Source of the DNA: Staphylococcus argensis | Lineage (GTDB): Bacteria; Bacillota; Bacilli; Staphylococcales; Staphylococcaceae | Assembly (NCBI RefSeq): GCF_002902305.1 | Contig: NZ_PPPX01000001.1 | Location: forward strand, 394,421-458,420 | Length of the DNA: 64,000 nt | Reading direction: 5' to 3' | Part shown: positions 17,102 to 27,813 of the stretch, piece by piece | Layout: the number at the start of each line of letters is the position of its first letter | Position numbering within the stretch: the stretch's first letter is position 1 | Made by a program: the position numbers and the translations under genes | The notes under the pieces: model-generated | What the model was told of the DNA's origin: nothing | The model's database searches: none | Seen by the model: only the letters and a program-made list of their open reading frames with translations

Positions 17102-18337
17102 TTATAATTTTTTATACACTTTTACACCTATCAAAGCGATGATTCCAATAAGAATAAAGCCTAGAAGACCTAGTATCACTCTGACGCTTCCGCTAAAAAA
17201 ATGAGATGATTCCTCAACTTTCACGGTCGGAAGATGTTTCTTTCCAATAAATTGACGGTCGTATTTCACATATAGATGATGATTCTTAGACACTTTCAAA
17301 TCATATTTGCCTTTATCTTTCGGCACCACATCATATAAATCGTTCTTCACATTGTATTTCTTACCATCAATTGTATGTTCGCCTTTAGACATCACTTTCC
17401 GATACTCGTACTTGTGGAAAGCTTCTCGGGTAATCGCATTTGCGATTTTATGACGCGCATGCTCTGATTGGTCGCTCGGATAAGGCTGGACATTGAAGAT
17501 GTTCGCATTTACACGCAGATGATCACGTTTCGCCGTTAAGACTAAGTTATAGCCTTCCTTACTTGTACCTGTCTTTAGTCCGTCAACGCCCTCCATATGT
17601 TGAGATTGATGTGGGAGCGACAGATTCGTATTATGTAATTTCTGATGATATTGCGTATCATCCTTTAATTTTGTGATTTTTAATACCTCAGGATGTTCGC
17701 GTAATAGATGATTGGTAAGCAAGGCCATGTCATGTGCAGTTGTATGAGATGTGCGCTCATTTTTATAACCTTTAGGCTCATAAAGGTGAATTAACTGATT
17801 ATCTGCACCACTAGGGTTAGTAAAATGTGTGTGTTTCATGCCCAGAGCTTTGGCTTTAGCATTCATTCTATCCGTAAATTGAGAGACATCTCCATCGATA
17901 TGTTCTGCTAACACTAAAGTTGCTGCGTTACTCGAATTCAAAGCTGCCTGTTTTAATAACTGTTCCACCGTGTAGGTTTGGCCTTTTTTGAGTGGAAAAG
18001 TAGTGAGATTGGGCAGTTCAGACATTTTTTGATATCTGGAAGTAATATTGACTTTATCGTTGAGCTTCACTTTTTTAGCTTTAATGTCATCGTAAACCAC
18101 TAACATGGTCATTAATTTAGTAGTAGAGGCGGGCTCTACCGTTTTATCTTTATTATAGTCGTAAAGTATTTGCCCATCCTCTGTCGTAACCACCATACCT
18201 TTAGGATTAAATGACTTATCGAGTTGAACATGTTCTTTCTTTGACTCATCAACAGGCGTTTTAGCCGAAACAGAGTTGACGCAAACACTCATATTACATA
18301 AGAAAAATACCATTATAAGTAACGATAATTTTTTCAT
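17102..18337 (-). CDS. PBP4-like D-alanyl-D-alanine carboxypeptidase (low-molecular-weight penicillin-binding protein)
   Basis: A 411-residue exported membrane-anchored enzyme of the S11 family. A signal peptide covers about residues 1-25 (ending VSA). The active-site motifs are intact: STTK at 71-74, SSN at 135-137 and KTG at 255-257. A C-terminal transmembrane helix lies near residues 383-407 followed by a short basic tail, the same plan as S. aureus PBP4, including the KGEHTIDGKKYNVKNDLYDVVP stretch that closely resembles the S. aureus protein. PBP4 trims pentapeptides and, in S. aureus, acts as a transpeptidase for high cross-linking. S. aureus carries its gene elsewhere (beside abcA), so this copy is either moved or additional. 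A terminator lies downstream. Confidence 0.9.
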   Translation of the reverse strand: MKKLSLLIMVFFLCNMSVCVNSVSAKTPVDESKKEHVQLDKSFNPKGMVVTTEDGQILYDYNKDKTVEPASTTKLMTMLVVYDDIKAKKVKLNDKVNITSRYQKMSELPNLTTFPLKKGQTYTVEQLLKQAALNSSNAATLVLAEHIDGDVSQFTDRMNAKAKALGMKHTHFTNPSGADNQLIHLYEPKGYKNERTSHTTAHDMALLTNHLLREHPEVLKITKLKDDTQYHQKLHNTNLSLPHQSQHMEGVDGLKTGTSKEGYNLVLTAKRDHLRVNANIFNVQPYPSDQSEHARHKIANAITREAFHKYEYRKVMSKGEHTIDGKKYNVKNDLYDVVPKDKGKYDLKVSKNHHLYVKYDRQFIGKKHLPTVKVEESSHFFSGSVRVILGLLGFILIGIIALIGVKVYKKL

Positions 18338-18537
18338 TGTAGGCTCCTCTTTTTGTAGTTTCTATATGCATGTCATTATATTATCAAAAACAACTCATTT
18401 AGTTAAATTAAATTAGTGATCATGTTTAATTTAGTTGTGAGAAAATGATATCTGAATAAAAAGAAAGTACTCCGTTTATCACTAATGCACGGTTAGAAAA
18501 CCACATCCGCTTTACTCATCCTTTTACAAAATAAATG

Positions 18538-19686
18538 CTACGACGATAAAGCGACATAGCGTTTAAACGCTTGTCCTATACGCTGTGCAGCCTCGCGTCC
18601 ACCCATAATATTGCGCGCGAAAGGACCTAACTCTAAATCCGCCAAAGCACCACTGACAAAAAGGCCAGGTAACCATTCAAGCTCATTTGAAATATGGGGC
18701 AAACCACAGTGGGCAACAGGAGCACAGTGTTCTAATATCAGACGTTGTAGGAAAGGGGCATTGAGAACTGCTTTCTCGAACCCTGTAGCTAGGAGGATGT
18801 GGTCATACGGTAGCCTTCCTTGTTGCGTGACAATATGATGATCTTCTAATCTCAAGTGCTCATTGATATGAATATGTAAATGTCCTTTACTCTCGGCTTT
18901 CTTCAACTTTAAAAATAAGTCTCGTGGTATTGACCCACGATGACGTTCGCGTTGGTTTACGAGATGACGTTTGTTCAGTGATAGTGTCTTGAATTGCGAC
19001 ATATATTTAGGGCCGAGCCAACCAGGGTCCGCATCGAAATCATTCACAGAGATCGGTTTGTTGAGCCAGAGATGGATAGGTGAATGTGATACTTCGTTTA
19101 ACAAACGCAGAGTAAGATGTGCTGCACTCACACCACTCCCGATGATATGCGACGTAGACTCAGCATCGATGTCCTCGATGTCGAATACATGATCAACATC
19201 AGGTTGGTTGAGGTAATCTTTTGGAATATAAGGCCGATTAGTACTTCCACTTGCGATGATGACGAAGTGGCTTTCAAGTACACGGTAGTCTGCCAATGTG
19301 AGTTGCCAACCGTTCTTCGTAGGAGTGACATCTTTCACACTTCCTTTAACATGACTGTCATTCAACGCATAGTCATGGATTAGGTCATGTGTATGATCTA
19401 AGAACATCGCACGCTGAGGTCGTTGATAACGTCCATAATGTGATTCGGTATACTGATGTTCTTTCGCATAGCGATTGAGGTGGAAAGGGTCAGGGTGAAC
19501 GTGGTGGACACATGGAGAGCGCAGGAAAGGCATTTCTAAACGTTCAGTGAATTTACGAAATTGCGCACATAAATTCTCATGAGGATCAATCAACCTTAAA
19601 TCTCTAGCACTTAGGCCTAATTCACGTAATTGAATCGCAATGGTTACCGCTTGTATTCCTCCGCCAATAATCGTCCATTGTTTCAT
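18538..19686 (-). CDS. FAD/NAD(P)-binding protein, possibly N-hydroxylase-like oxidoreductase
   Basis: A 382-residue flavoprotein. A dinucleotide-binding GGGIQA motif is at residues 8-13, a second GSGVSA motif is near residues 193-198, and ATGFE, reminiscent of the ATGY/ATGF motif of N-hydroxylating and Baeyer-Villiger type monooxygenases, is near residue 310. It resembles uncharacterised staphylococcal FAD/NAD(P)-binding proteins of the lysine/ornithine N-monooxygenase-like group. No siderophore genes are adjacent. GGAGG lies nine bases before the ATG, and a Fur-like sequence is found upstream. The reaction and substrate are unknown. Confidence 0.75.
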   Translation of the reverse strand: MKQWTIIGGGIQAVTIAIQLRELGLSARDLRLIDPHENLCAQFRKFTERLEMPFLRSPCVHHVHPDPFHLNRYAKEHQYTESHYGRYQRPQRAMFLDHTHDLIHDYALNDSHVKGSVKDVTPTKNGWQLTLADYRVLESHFVIIASGSTNRPYIPKDYLNQPDVDHVFDIEDIDAESTSHIIGSGVSAAHLTLRLLNEVSHSPIHLWLNKPISVNDFDADPGWLGPKYMSQFKTLSLNKRHLVNQRERHRGSIPRDLFLKLKKAESKGHLHIHINEHLRLEDHHIVTQQGRLPYDHILLATGFEKAVLNAPFLQRLILEHCAPVAHCGLPHISNELEWLPGLFVSGALADLELGPFARNIMGGREAAQRIGQAFKRYVALSS

Positions 19687-19710
19687 AGTGAAGAACCTCC
19701 TATTCTTAAA

Positions 19711-19725
19711 TAGTAATCATTTTGA
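19711..19725 (-). promoter_or_regulatory. Weak Fur-family box candidate
   Basis: TAGTAATCATTTTGA matches the 7-1-7 Fur pattern TGATAATnATTATCA at about ten of fourteen positions. It lies 25-39 bases upstream of the FAD/NAD(P)-binding protein start. Chance occurrence in AT-rich DNA is possible. Confidence 0.22.
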
Positions 19726-19868
19726 TTTGTAAAATATACCACACATTTTTTAAAAGGACAAATTGGAAAGGGAAATAGCATATCTGGACGTCAACGCGAA
19801 GTGAGACTTTGCGCAATTCAAATGGGGATAAGGAGACAGAGGTAAGACCTACAATCCATCGCAATACA

Positions 19869-19906
19869 AAAAGCTCGCAGACGGAATCATTCCATCTACG
19901 AGCTTT
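19869..19906 (-). terminator. Terminator of the mnh operon
   Basis: AAAGCTCGTAGATGGAAT pairs with ATTCCGTCTGCGAGCTTTTT read on the minus strand, directly after the mnhG stop. Confidence 0.85.
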
Positions 19907-19909
19907 AAA

Positions 19910-20269
19910 TTACTCATCTTCGTGACCTTCGATACCTTTGCGTATCTCGTCACGTTTCGTACGATCAGTGTAAGGTGTCTTCAATTTGTAAGCGGATTGA
20001 ATAATCAAGTGACTTGATAAAGGGCCGGTTATCAAGATAAATAGAATACCGATAATCAACTGCATGTTTACAGACCCTTCTTTACCAATAAAGAAGATAA
20101 ACACACCGGTAAGCATGAGCATGGCACCTAATGTAGCCGCTTTACCAGCAGCATGCGCGCGAGAATAGACATCGTCGAGTCGCACGATACCTAAAGCGGC
20201 TAGGGCGCTAATGATCGCGCCGAGGACGACTAAGATTAATGCAATACTAATGAGTATCGTCTTGATCAT
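19910..20269 (-). CDS. mnhG1: Na+/H+ antiporter subunit G
   Basis: A 119-residue membrane protein with three transmembrane segments (about residues 3-25, 38-57 and 63-83) and a charged C-terminal tail. The block [18 protein letters not shown] near residues 26-43 is typical of MnhG/MrpG. It is the last gene of the seven-gene Mnh1 complex, whose subunits are all required for Na+/H+ exchange. The ATG at 20269 has GGTGA at a good distance; a TTG two codons earlier is possible. Its start overlaps the end of mnhF by 23 bases, indicating translational coupling. Confidence 0.94.
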   Translation of the reverse strand: MIKTILISIALILVVLGAIISALAALGIVRLDDVYSRAHAAGKAATLGAMLMLTGVFIFFIGKEGSVNMQLIIGILFILITGPLSSHLIIQSAYKLKTPYTDRTKRDEIRKGIEGHEDE

Positions 20270-20540
20270 GCTCAATCACCTTACCTTTATCCATATATTT
20301 CGCAAAGACAGCCGTACCTAAGAACGCAAGTATACCTATGAGTAGGATGACGACGACCATGTATTGAACGCCGATCAACATACTAAACAATGCGACGACG
20401 GCCATGAGTTGTAAGCCTACTGCGTCTATTGCAACGACGCGATCAGCGAGGGAGGGACCCAAGATGACGCGAATAAGCATCGCGAGCATGGATAAGACGA
20501 CGATAACTAATGCGATAATAATAATAACTTTGTAACTCAT
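20247..20540 (-). CDS. mnhF1: Na+/H+ antiporter subunit F
   Basis: A 97-residue membrane protein with three helices (residues 3-24, 36-56 and 60-80). The [16 protein letters not shown] block near residues 28-43 is the family hallmark, containing a conserved arginine-aspartate pair in the membrane-proximal loop. Length equals the S. aureus MnhF1 protein. The start codon overlaps the mnhE stop by four bases (ATGA). It is an accessory subunit of the Mrp-type antiporter. Confidence 0.95.
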   Translation of the reverse strand: MSYKVIIIIALVIVVLSMLAMLIRVILGPSLADRVVAIDAVGLQLMAVVALFSMLIGVQYMVVVILLIGILAFLGTAVFAKYMDKGKVIEHDQDDTH

Positions 20541-21016
20541 CGTTCACCCACCTCTCTAACGACTTTCTCAAGTGAGGATTTGATTCCCTCGATTTCCTCT
20601 TCTTTCTCACCAAAATCAATCGCGTGAATATATATTTTCGTGCGATCATCACTTAAACCTACGACAATCGTACCTGGAGTTAATGTGATGAGATTAGATA
20701 ATAGCACCACTTGCCAGTCTGTTTTTAAATCTGTGTTATATGTGAAAAATGCAGGTTCATTTTTCAATGATGGTTGCAACACGATGCGTATCACATCGAT
20801 GTTGGCTTTGATGAGCTCAATGAGGAAGACACATATGAGCTTGATCACTTTATACAATGTGATGATATAGAATCGACCAGGTAAGACACTACGCAATAGA
20901 TAGACGAGTAACAAACCGAGTATAAATCCTAGGAGGAAGTTATTGACTGTGTAACTACCTGTGACTAACAACCAGAACAACGAGAGTAATAAATTAATAA
21001 CCACTTGTACTGCCAT
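20537..21016 (-). CDS. mnhE1: Na+/H+ antiporter subunit E
   Basis: A 159-residue subunit with two or three N-terminal membrane segments (to about residue 80) and a cytosolic C-terminal domain containing [29 protein letters not shown] near residues 105-133, the conserved MrpE core. Length equals S. aureus MnhE1. It begins two bases after the mnhD stop and overlaps mnhF by four bases, so translation of the three is coupled. Confidence 0.95.
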   Translation of the reverse strand: MAVQVVINLLLSLFWLLVTGSYTVNNFLLGFILGLLLVYLLRSVLPGRFYIITLYKVIKLICVFLIELIKANIDVIRIVLQPSLKNEPAFFTYNTDLKTDWQVVLLSNLITLTPGTIVVGLSDDRTKIYIHAIDFGEKEEEIEGIKSSLEKVVREVGER

Positions 21017-21018
21017 AA

Positions 21019-22518
21019 TTACTTATCCCCCAATACACTATCGATATAGACACTTGGATCATAGAATGATGAGGCCGCTTCTTTGACCACTGGATAGAGC
21101 GCATCAGCCGATAATGCAAACACGACTGTACAAACGACAGCAACAATGGCCACAGTTAATAAGCCTCTATAACTTAATTTCGGATTGTACTCGTAACCGT
21201 GTGATTCACCAAAGAACCCTGATAAGAAAATGCGAATCACTGAATAAAGTACGACGAGACTTGAAAGTAGCACGACGATACCGCTCACGTAGAAGCCTTT
21301 CTCGAAAGTGGCTTGAACGATGTAATACTTACCGTAGAAACCACTTAACGGTGGAATACCAGCAAGACTCAACGCGGCGATAAAGAATGTCCACCCTAGA
21401 ACAGGGTAGTGCTTGATCAATCCGCCATATCTTTTCAAATCATGTGTCTTCGTAATCTTAGCCATAATACCAATCAAGAAGAAGAGAGAAGCTTTTACTA
21501 GCATGTCGTGAATCGTATAATAAATGGCTCCCATCATACCAGATTGGTTCATCATCGCTACACCGACGAGAATGACGCCGACTGCAATCATGATGTTGTA
21601 TAGAATAATCTTCTTCGTATCGTAAAAGCTCACTGCACCGACACAACCGAAGATAATCGTCAATAGTGCTAAGAAGAGAATGAGGTAGTACGCAAAGCTC
21701 GACGTGTCGTTAAAGAATAAACTACTTGTTCGAGCGATGGCGTAGACACCTACTTTCGTTAACAACGCACCGAAGAACGCGATAATTGCGACAGGTGGTG
21801 CATAATAAGCGCCAGGTAACCAAACATACATCGGGAAGGCGCCGGCTTTCGTTGCAAAGACGAAGATAAACATGATGTAGACGATATTTAATAATCCGCT
21901 TTGTTGTGCAGATAAGTGATTTAACTTTTCACTAATATCTGCAAGGTTGAGCGTTCCTACTACTGAGTAAAGAATACCGACTGCGATGACGAAGAAAGCT
22001 GAACTAGTCACGTTCACTAACACATATTTAATCGTCTCGCTGAGTTGAACTTTGGTACCTCCAATGACGAGTAGGATATAAGATGCAATGAGGAACACTT
22101 CAAAGAAGACGAATAAGTTAAAGATATCGCCTGTGATAAAGGCCCCAATGACACCTGTGATCATAAACATAATTGAGAAATAGTAATAATATGTTTCGCG
22201 TTCAATCCCTACAGATTTGTATGAATATAGAATGATAAGCAATGTCACGATTAAACTTGTAATGACGAGTAGGGCACTGAACAAGTCTTGGACAAATACG
22301 ATACTGTAGGGTGCTTTCCAAGAACCTAACTCTAGCTTAATCGGACCGTTTCGCCACACATTGATAAAGTTGATAATCGCAAAGATTAATGTAATGAACG
22401 TCCCAATTAAAGCGACGTAGCGTTTGACTATTGGTCGCTTGCCAATAAATATGAGTAGGAGTGCGGTGAATATCGGTATGATTAGTAAACTGACGAGTAA
22501 GTTACTCGTGATCATCAT
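21019..22518 (-). CDS. mnhD1: Na+/H+ antiporter subunit D
   Basis: A 499-residue polytopic protein with about fourteen transmembrane helices, homologous to the proton-pumping subunits NuoM/NuoN of complex I. The key features are visible: a glutamate in the [10 protein letters not shown] helix near residue 137, the lysine in [22 protein letters not shown] near 220, and the HDML histidine-aspartate pair near 333. It contributes an ion-translocating channel. Two adjacent ATG codons follow AAGGAG; either may be used. The start overlaps mnhC by 17 bases. Confidence 0.96.
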   Translation of the reverse strand: MMITSNLLVSLLIIPIFTALLLIFIGKRPIVKRYVALIGTFITLIFAIINFINVWRNGPIKLELGSWKAPYSIVFVQDLFSALLVITSLIVTLLIILYSYKSVGIERETYYYYFSIMFMITGVIGAFITGDIFNLFVFFEVFLIASYILLVIGGTKVQLSETIKYVLVNVTSSAFFVIAVGILYSVVGTLNLADISEKLNHLSAQQSGLLNIVYIMFIFVFATKAGAFPMYVWLPGAYYAPPVAIIAFFGALLTKVGVYAIARTSSLFFNDTSSFAYYLILFLALLTIIFGCVGAVSFYDTKKIILYNIMIAVGVILVGVAMMNQSGMMGAIYYTIHDMLVKASLFFLIGIMAKITKTHDLKRYGGLIKHYPVLGWTFFIAALSLAGIPPLSGFYGKYYIVQATFEKGFYVSGIVVLLSSLVVLYSVIRIFLSGFFGESHGYEYNPKLSYRGLLTVAIVAVVCTVVFALSADALYPVVKEAASSFYDPSVYIDSVLGDK

Positions 22519-22849
22519 CGTACACTCCTTTCATCGATTCAAGATTGTCTGTTCCTAGTTCTTTATAGCTACGAAAAGCTAGAACGAGGAAGAATGCAGT
22601 CACGGCGAACGAAATAACGATCGCTGTTAAGATGAGCGCTTGGGGAATGGGATCCACGTATGCTTTTGCACCGTGTTCGTAAATCGGCACGCCACCCTTT
22701 TTCAAACCACCCATAGTAATTAAGAATAAGTTTGCGGTATGTGTTTGTAACGTTGTACCGATAATGATGCGTATAATGCTCTTAGATAGAATCAAGTACA
22801 CGCTCATGGCAGTAAGGATGCCACAAACAAAGATCATTAGTATTTCCAT
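22502..22849 (-). CDS. mnhC1: Na+/H+ antiporter subunit C
   Basis: A 115-residue subunit homologous to NuoK, with three transmembrane helices (residues 2-22, 28-48 and 70-92). The NLFLITMGG and [17 protein letters not shown] segments are characteristic. I use the ATG at 22849, which has GGGGAG eight bases upstream and overlaps the mnhB stop by one base; a GTG one codon earlier is less likely because S. aureus MnhC1 begins MEILMI. It forms a small-subunit scaffold beside MnhA and MnhD. Confidence 0.95.
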   Translation of the reverse strand: MEILMIFVCGILTAMSVYLILSKSIIRIIIGTTLQTHTANLFLITMGGLKKGGVPIYEHGAKAYVDPIPQALILTAIVISFAVTAFFLVLAFRSYKELGTDNLESMKGVYDDDHE

Positions 22850-23289
22850 CACTCATTCTCCCCAATCGTTAAGATAATCGTCATGACTGTTCCAACTACT
22901 GCTAACATAACGCCGAGGTCAAAGAATGTCGCAGTGTGTAGGCCCATGGGTTTCAGTATGCCTAATGGAATGTCGAAAGGCTTGTGCGTGAAGAAGTTCT
23001 TATTGAACAACCAACTTGCCATAGGTGTGGCAGCACAGAAACACAAGCCGATACCGATGAGAATCTTGAAATCCCAAGGATAAATCTTGCGCATCGTCTT
23101 CACATCGAAAGCGACTGCGATGATGACGAGCGCACTTGAAAGGATGAGACCCCCAACGAAACCTCCTCCTGGTGTATAGTGACCAGCAAGGAAGAGAGAA
23201 ATCCCAAACATCACGATAAGGAAGAAGATGAGAATGGCAGAATATTGAAAGATAATATTCTTGTTAGATTTATGAGATTGTTTATTCAT
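22849..23289 (-). CDS. mnhB1: Na+/H+ antiporter subunit B
   Basis: A 146-residue subunit with four transmembrane helices. The [15 protein letters not shown] block near residues 32-46 is the MrpB signature. The ATG at 23289 lies seven bases after AGGAGGT, whereas the ATG two codons earlier is only one base from it. The start lies inside the end of mnhA, so the two are coupled. S. aureus MnhB1 is slightly shorter at its N-terminus. Confidence 0.95.
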   Translation of the reverse strand: MNKQSHKSNKNIIFQYSAILIFFLIVMFGISLFLAGHYTPGGGFVGGLILSSALVIIAVAFDVKTMRKIYPWDFKILIGIGLCFCAATPMASWLFNKNFFTHKPFDIPLGILKPMGLHTATFFDLGVMLAVVGTVMTIILTIGENE

Positions 23290-25687
23290 TCTCATGACCT
23301 CCTTTCGTTTGGCGTTGATGTTTCGCTCTCAACTTAATCATCGTATAAACGCCGAGTCCTGCAATACCGAGCACAGATGATTCGAATAATGTATCGGTAC
23401 CACGGAAGTCGACTAAGATGACGTTAACGATATTTTTACCATGAGCGAGATCGTGAACGTGCGCTTTGTAGAAAGCACCGATAGAGTTAAAGTGACGGTT
23501 ACCATAAGCGATCAAGCCAAGGATAGTCACTACTGCACCCGTCAGAATTGAGATAATGGCGTTGGTTGACTTGAACGTCCGTGACTCATTGTGACGGTTT
23601 AAGTTTGGTAGGTAATAGAAACAGAGCAAGAACAATGCTGTAGAAATCGTTTCTACTACAAATTGTGTAAGTGCTAAGTCAGGCGCGTTAAAGAAGATAA
23701 AGAATATCGCGACTGAATAACCTACCGCACTAGCCATGATGATACTGAACAAGCGTGAACGCGCAAAGAGAATCATCGTAGAGGCGGTTAAGATAATTAC
23801 CACGATGACGAGCTCATACGGTCGCACAGCACTCACATCTTTGAAGTTCAGTGTGAATGGTGATACGAAAAGTGTCACTGCTGCAATAACTATGAGTGAA
23901 CCTAAGATCCATAAGAGGTTCGTACGCGTATAACCTGTGACATAGCTGTTCGTAAAGTTGGCTGAGTAGCTCGGAATATATTTACCTAAACTGTCGTACC
24001 ATTGGTTAAACGTCAATGCTTTAGGTTGGGCTTGTAGTATTTTAACCCAATAAGCAAACGTCAAGATGAGCAGAATACCTACGATATAAATCACGAGCGT
24101 TGAGAAGAATGCAGGTGTAAAGCCATGGAAGAACTTGAATTCTGCTGTAATACCACTTGAATGAGTTATCGCGTTCGCTGCGGGTTCAATCAATGATGAC
24201 GTCAACAAGTTGGGTGCGAAACCGAAGACGATGACGAGCACAGCTAAGATAATAGGTGAAATTAACATCAACGGTGACGCTTCATGCGCTTTCTTAGGCA
24301 ACGCCTCTGGCTTGTGCTGTCCTAAGAAGATTTGTCCGATGAAACGCACAGCATAAACGAACGTAAAGATACTACCCACAATCGCAATGATAGGTAAGAG
24401 TATACCTAACGTATTGAGGCTAAAGATATTCGCTTGGGTCACATGAAGCATGCTTTCGATAAAGCTTTCTTTAGACAAGAATCCGTTAAACGGTGGAATA
24501 CCTGCCATACTTAAAGCTGTGATAATCGTTAAAGTAAACGAGATAGGCATGATTGTCATGAGACCACCGAGTTTCTTCACGTCTCGTGTACCCGTGCTGT
24601 GATCGATGGCACCCGTAATCATAAACAGTGCACCTTTGAACGTCGCATGGTTAATGAGATGGAAGACAGCTGCTGTGTAAGCTGCAACATACAACGTACT
24701 ATCTGAGCCGTTAAAATGATAGCTTACTGCGCCAATGCCGAGCATCGCCATGATCATACCGAGTTGAGAGACGGTTGAAAAGGCGAGAATACCTTTCAAA
24801 TCGCGTTGTTTCGTTGCATTTAAAGATGCCCAGAACAACGTGATTAATCCGATTAGAGATACCGTCCATATCCAACCTTCAGAAACTGCAAATATCGGTG
24901 TCATTCGTGCAATAAGATAGAGCCCAGCTTTAACCATCGTTGCAGAGTGCAAGTAAGCACTAACAGGTGTAGGTGCTTCCATAGCATCAGGTAACCAAAT
25001 ATAGAATGGCACTTGCGCCGATTTCGTTATTGCCCCAATAATAATGAGTACCATTGCTAGAATAAAGAATGGACTTTGCTGAATATCATCTGCTTTTTCC
25101 ACTAAACTATGTATACTTGTCGTATTACCTGCTAGTGAGATCAAGATGAGTCCGCCAAGTAGGGCGAGTCCACCTAACACGGTAATGATGAGTGATTTTT
25201 GAGCACCATAAATCGATTTCTGCTTTGTTCTCCAGAATGAGATCAGTAAGAAACTGGAGAATGAAGTTAACTCCCAGAATAGATAAAGAATAATCACATT
25301 ATCGGAGAGAACTACACCGAGCATGGCTCCCATAAACAAGAGCAAGTAACAATAGAAGTTGCCGAGTTGTTCACTTTTATCTAAATAGCCGATAGAGTAA
25401 AGCACAACCAGACTTCCGATTCCTGTAATGAGTAAACTAAATAACAGTCCTAACCCATCGACATGCAAGTCGTAGTTCATACCGAAGCGTGGCATCCAGT
25501 TCAAATGCGCTAAGACATTATCCCCTGAGGATGTACGCGAAATATACGTTAAGAAATAAATAAATAAGACAACCGGTATCGGTAAGACGAACCAACCGAG
25601 ATGGAGTCGTTTATGAAACCGGTAAATGATTGGTATGATAACAGCAAATATTAAAGGTAGTAAGACTGCTATATGTAACCAACTCAT
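23282..25687 (-). CDS. mnhA1: Na+/H+ antiporter subunit A
   Basis: An 801-residue protein with about twenty transmembrane helices, the same length as S. aureus MnhA1. The N-terminal two-thirds is NuoL-like: the conserved glutamate in the [12 protein letters not shown] helix near residue 140, the lysine in [36 protein letters not shown] region near 220-253, and later NuoJ-like sequence near 640-760 with the [16 protein letters not shown] segment. It is the main proton or sodium channel subunit and the first gene of mnhABCDEFG. GGAGGG precedes the ATG. The complex supports salt and alkali tolerance and pH homeostasis. Confidence 0.96.
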   Translation of the reverse strand: MSWLHIAVLLPLIFAVIIPIIYRFHKRLHLGWFVLPIPVVLFIYFLTYISRTSSGDNVLAHLNWMPRFGMNYDLHVDGLGLLFSLLITGIGSLVVLYSIGYLDKSEQLGNFYCYLLLFMGAMLGVVLSDNVIILYLFWELTSFSSFLLISFWRTKQKSIYGAQKSLIITVLGGLALLGGLILISLAGNTTSIHSLVEKADDIQQSPFFILAMVLIIIGAITKSAQVPFYIWLPDAMEAPTPVSAYLHSATMVKAGLYLIARMTPIFAVSEGWIWTVSLIGLITLFWASLNATKQRDLKGILAFSTVSQLGMIMAMLGIGAVSYHFNGSDSTLYVAAYTAAVFHLINHATFKGALFMITGAIDHSTGTRDVKKLGGLMTIMPISFTLTIITALSMAGIPPFNGFLSKESFIESMLHVTQANIFSLNTLGILLPIIAIVGSIFTFVYAVRFIGQIFLGQHKPEALPKKAHEASPLMLISPIILAVLVIVFGFAPNLLTSSLIEPAANAITHSSGITAEFKFFHGFTPAFFSTLVIYIVGILLILTFAYWVKILQAQPKALTFNQWYDSLGKYIPSYSANFTNSYVTGYTRTNLLWILGSLIVIAAVTLFVSPFTLNFKDVSAVRPYELVIVVIILTASTMILFARSRLFSIIMASAVGYSVAIFFIFFNAPDLALTQFVVETISTALFLLCFYYLPNLNRHNESRTFKSTNAIISILTGAVVTILGLIAYGNRHFNSIGAFYKAHVHDLAHGKNIVNVILVDFRGTDTLFESSVLGIAGLGVYTMIKLRAKHQRQTKGGHENE

Positions 25688-25911
25688 TCTATTCCCTCCT
25701 TCAATATCTCTGTCATTTCAAATTACGCGTTTAAAACTCATGAATAGTTTGAAATCTTCATGGTAAAGCAATATAAATGCCAACGGTAATCTGACGATGA
25801 AGTGTTATAGATATATTATACAATAATGCCTGAATTAAGAAAAACCAGGCTCTAAATCAACTTTCAATTCATTACTTAATTGAATTATATCGTCACAAAT
25901 TGCTCACTAAG

Positions 25912-26295
25912 CTATTTAAATTCGCACTTATATTGAATCGCATAATCTTCTTTCAAATTATCCAATTTCTCTAATGATAAGCGCGCGTGCTCTGTGTCAC
26001 GTGCCTTAAGTTTGTCTTCTAAAGCTGTAATTGCACGTTGCAGTGATGCTTCATATGATAGTGGTTCTTCGTCGAAAGGTTTGAGTTGAGAAGGACTAGT
26101 ATAGCGCTTTTCAAAGTGACTCAATGCTTTACGTTCATGGAAGAACACACCTTCTGTTTCTTTCGGATTATGCAAGTCTCCTTGTTTCGGATGTTTGATG
26201 ACTTGTTCGACTTGTACGAGCACTTGATTGTCATTCTCTTCTACTACGCTGACGCCGTACACGCCCGTTTTATGTGCAAAGCGATATAACTTCAT
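25912..26295 (-). CDS. Kinase-associated protein B-like (KapB) family protein
   Basis: A 127-residue protein matching the KapB family, first described in B. subtilis as kinase-associated lipoprotein B. Here it has no lipoprotein signal and should be cytosolic. Its N-terminal half ([33 protein letters not shown]) is a beta-rich domain with a conserved HPxQGDLHNP loop; the C-terminal half (residues 70-120) is helical and rich in charged residues, likely a coiled coil. GGGAG lies seven bases before the ATG. It is divergent from the cyclophilin gene. A role in signalling is not supported by any local sensor kinase. Confidence 0.8.
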   Translation of the reverse strand: MKLYRFAHKTGVYGVSVVEENDNQVLVQVEQVIKHPKQGDLHNPKETEGVFFHERKALSHFEKRYTSPSQLKPFDEEPLSYEASLQRAITALEDKLKARDTEHARLSLEKLDNLKEDYAIQYKCEFK

Positions 26296-26360
26296 ATGCG
26301 ACTCCCTTTCATTTTATGATAAAATACAGTTATTATCTTAACATGAAATGGAGAATTAAA

Positions 26361-26957
26361 ATGACTGAGTATCCTCAATTAAATAAAGAAATTCATGAAG
26401 GCGAAATTAAAGTTGTTATGCAGACAAATAAAGGCGATATGACCTTTAAACTTTTCCCAAATATTGCACCTAAGACAGTGGAGAACTTTGTGACACACGC
26501 GAAAAATGGTTACTACGATGAGATTACTTTCCACCGTGTGATTGAAGACTTTATGGTACAAGGTGGCGACCCGACTGCATCAGGCATGGGTGGCGAAAGT
26601 ATTTATGGGGGACCATTTGAAGATGAGTTCTCTGATAAAGCGTTCAACTTATATGGTGCACTTTCTACGGCAAATGCTGGCCCAAATACAAATGGTTCAC
26701 AATTCTTTATCGTTCAAGCGAAAGAAGTACCTGAATCTATGTTGAGTCAATTAGCTGATGGAGGTTGGCCTCAACCTATCGTCAAAGCTTACGCGGACAA
26801 TGGCGGTACACCATGGTTAGATCAACGCCACACAGTATTTGGCCAAATTGTTGAAGGCGAATCAACATTAGAAGACATTGCACAAACGAAAGTAGGCCCA
26901 CAAGATAAACCGCTTTATGATGTAGTGATTGAACATATTAATGTAGAAGAAGCGTAA
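26361..26957 (+). CDS. ppiB: Peptidyl-prolyl cis-trans isomerase, cyclophilin type
   Basis: A 198-residue cytosolic cyclophilin that speeds proline isomerisation during folding. The catalytic [14 protein letters not shown] block (residues 55-68, with the conserved arginine), the [11 protein letters not shown] block (near 108-118) and the [10 protein letters not shown] block (near 168-177) are all present. Compared with short bacterial cyclophilins it contains the [21 protein letters not shown] insertion near residues 126-146 seen in the S. aureus protein. I use the ATG at 26361, placed after TGGAGA; the frame is open for 29 codons upstream but has no ribosome-binding site. Confidence 0.95.
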   Translation: MTEYPQLNKEIHEGEIKVVMQTNKGDMTFKLFPNIAPKTVENFVTHAKNGYYDEITFHRVIEDFMVQGGDPTASGMGGESIYGGPFEDEFSDKAFNLYGALSTANAGPNTNGSQFFIVQAKEVPESMLSQLADGGWPQPIVKAYADNGGTPWLDQRHTVFGQIVEGESTLEDIAQTKVGPQDKPLYDVVIEHINVEEA

Positions 26958-27005
26958 TGCGCTATGTTGTAGAGCGTTTGACGTAATAATTAAATAGTTG
27001 TAAAA

Positions 27006-27039
27006 GTGCAGAAGCGGTTGTGCGTTTCTGCGCTTTTTA
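27006..27039 (+). terminator. Terminator after the cyclophilin gene
   Basis: GTGCAGAAGCG and CGTTTCTGCGC form a near-perfect stem with a short loop and a T-run. Confidence 0.8.
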
Positions 27040-27210
27040 TTTGAGCATAATTCAATTTAGAGTGAGACTGCTGCCCGATTATTTTGAATTAAAAGGAAAC
27101 GTATTTAAATTTCTGAAAAAAATCACAATATTTTTAGTCTAATATTAGTTTCTTGATATGGTTTTGTGCTATTATAAAAATGGTACTAAATCGAATAAGG
27201 GGTTATTACG

Positions 27211-27591
27211 TTGAACGCATACTATAAAGCAGGTCAACATATTAAAGTTCGTGTGACTGGAATTCAACCGTATGGCGCATTTGTTGAAACCCCTGATAAT
27301 ACTGAAGGTTTAATTCACATATCCGAAGTGATGGACGATTATGTGCATAACTTGAAGAAATTTTTATCACCTGGACAAGTTGTCAGAGCGAAGATTATTT
27401 CTATCGACGAAGAGGGTAAGCTCAACTTGTCGTTAAAGGATAATAAATATTTTAAAAATTATGAGCGTAAAAAGGAGAAACGTTCAGTATTAGATGATAT
27501 TAAAGAAACCGAGAAATATGGGTTTCAAACAATTAAAGAACGCTTGCCGGTTTGGATTAAACAGTCCAAGAAAGCAATTAAAGAAGAATAG
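27211..27591 (+). CDS. S1 RNA-binding domain protein (general stress protein 13 / YugI family)
   Basis: A 126-residue protein. Residues 5-78 form one S1 OB-fold domain, with the typical GIQPYGAFVETPDNTEGLIHISEV and VRAKIISIDEEGKLNLSLKD strands. The C-terminal 45 residues are highly basic and helical. Proteins of this kind bind RNA or ribosomes and act in translation or in post-transcriptional control of stress and virulence genes in Firmicutes; the precise role here is not known. Translation starts at a TTG, the only start placed after the AAGGGG site. Confidence 0.87.
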   Translation: MNAYYKAGQHIKVRVTGIQPYGAFVETPDNTEGLIHISEVMDDYVHNLKKFLSPGQVVRAKIISIDEEGKLNLSLKDNKYFKNYERKKEKRSVLDDIKETEKYGFQTIKERLPVWIKQSKKAIKEE

Positions 27592-27604
27592 CTTAATGCG
27601 CAGG

Positions 27605-27642
27605 GCACTATCACTTTTAAATTGTGGTAGTGCTTTTATCTT
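27605..27642 (+). terminator. Terminator after the S1-domain gene
   Basis: GCACTATCAC pairs with GTGGTAGTGC around a nine-base loop, followed by TTTTATCTTTTG. Confidence 0.8.
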
Positions 27643-27813
27643 TTGAATAAAGACTGAGAGGGTAAAAACGCTCAAAATTTTGAATTGGCTTAGAAAATAA
27701 GTGCAATTGTACTAAACATAGATTGTATGATGTTCAGATTAATACTGATAAAGCATTTGACTTCCTCACTCAATGAAAGTTCTTATTCCATTACTATAAA
27801 GAACATATCTATC

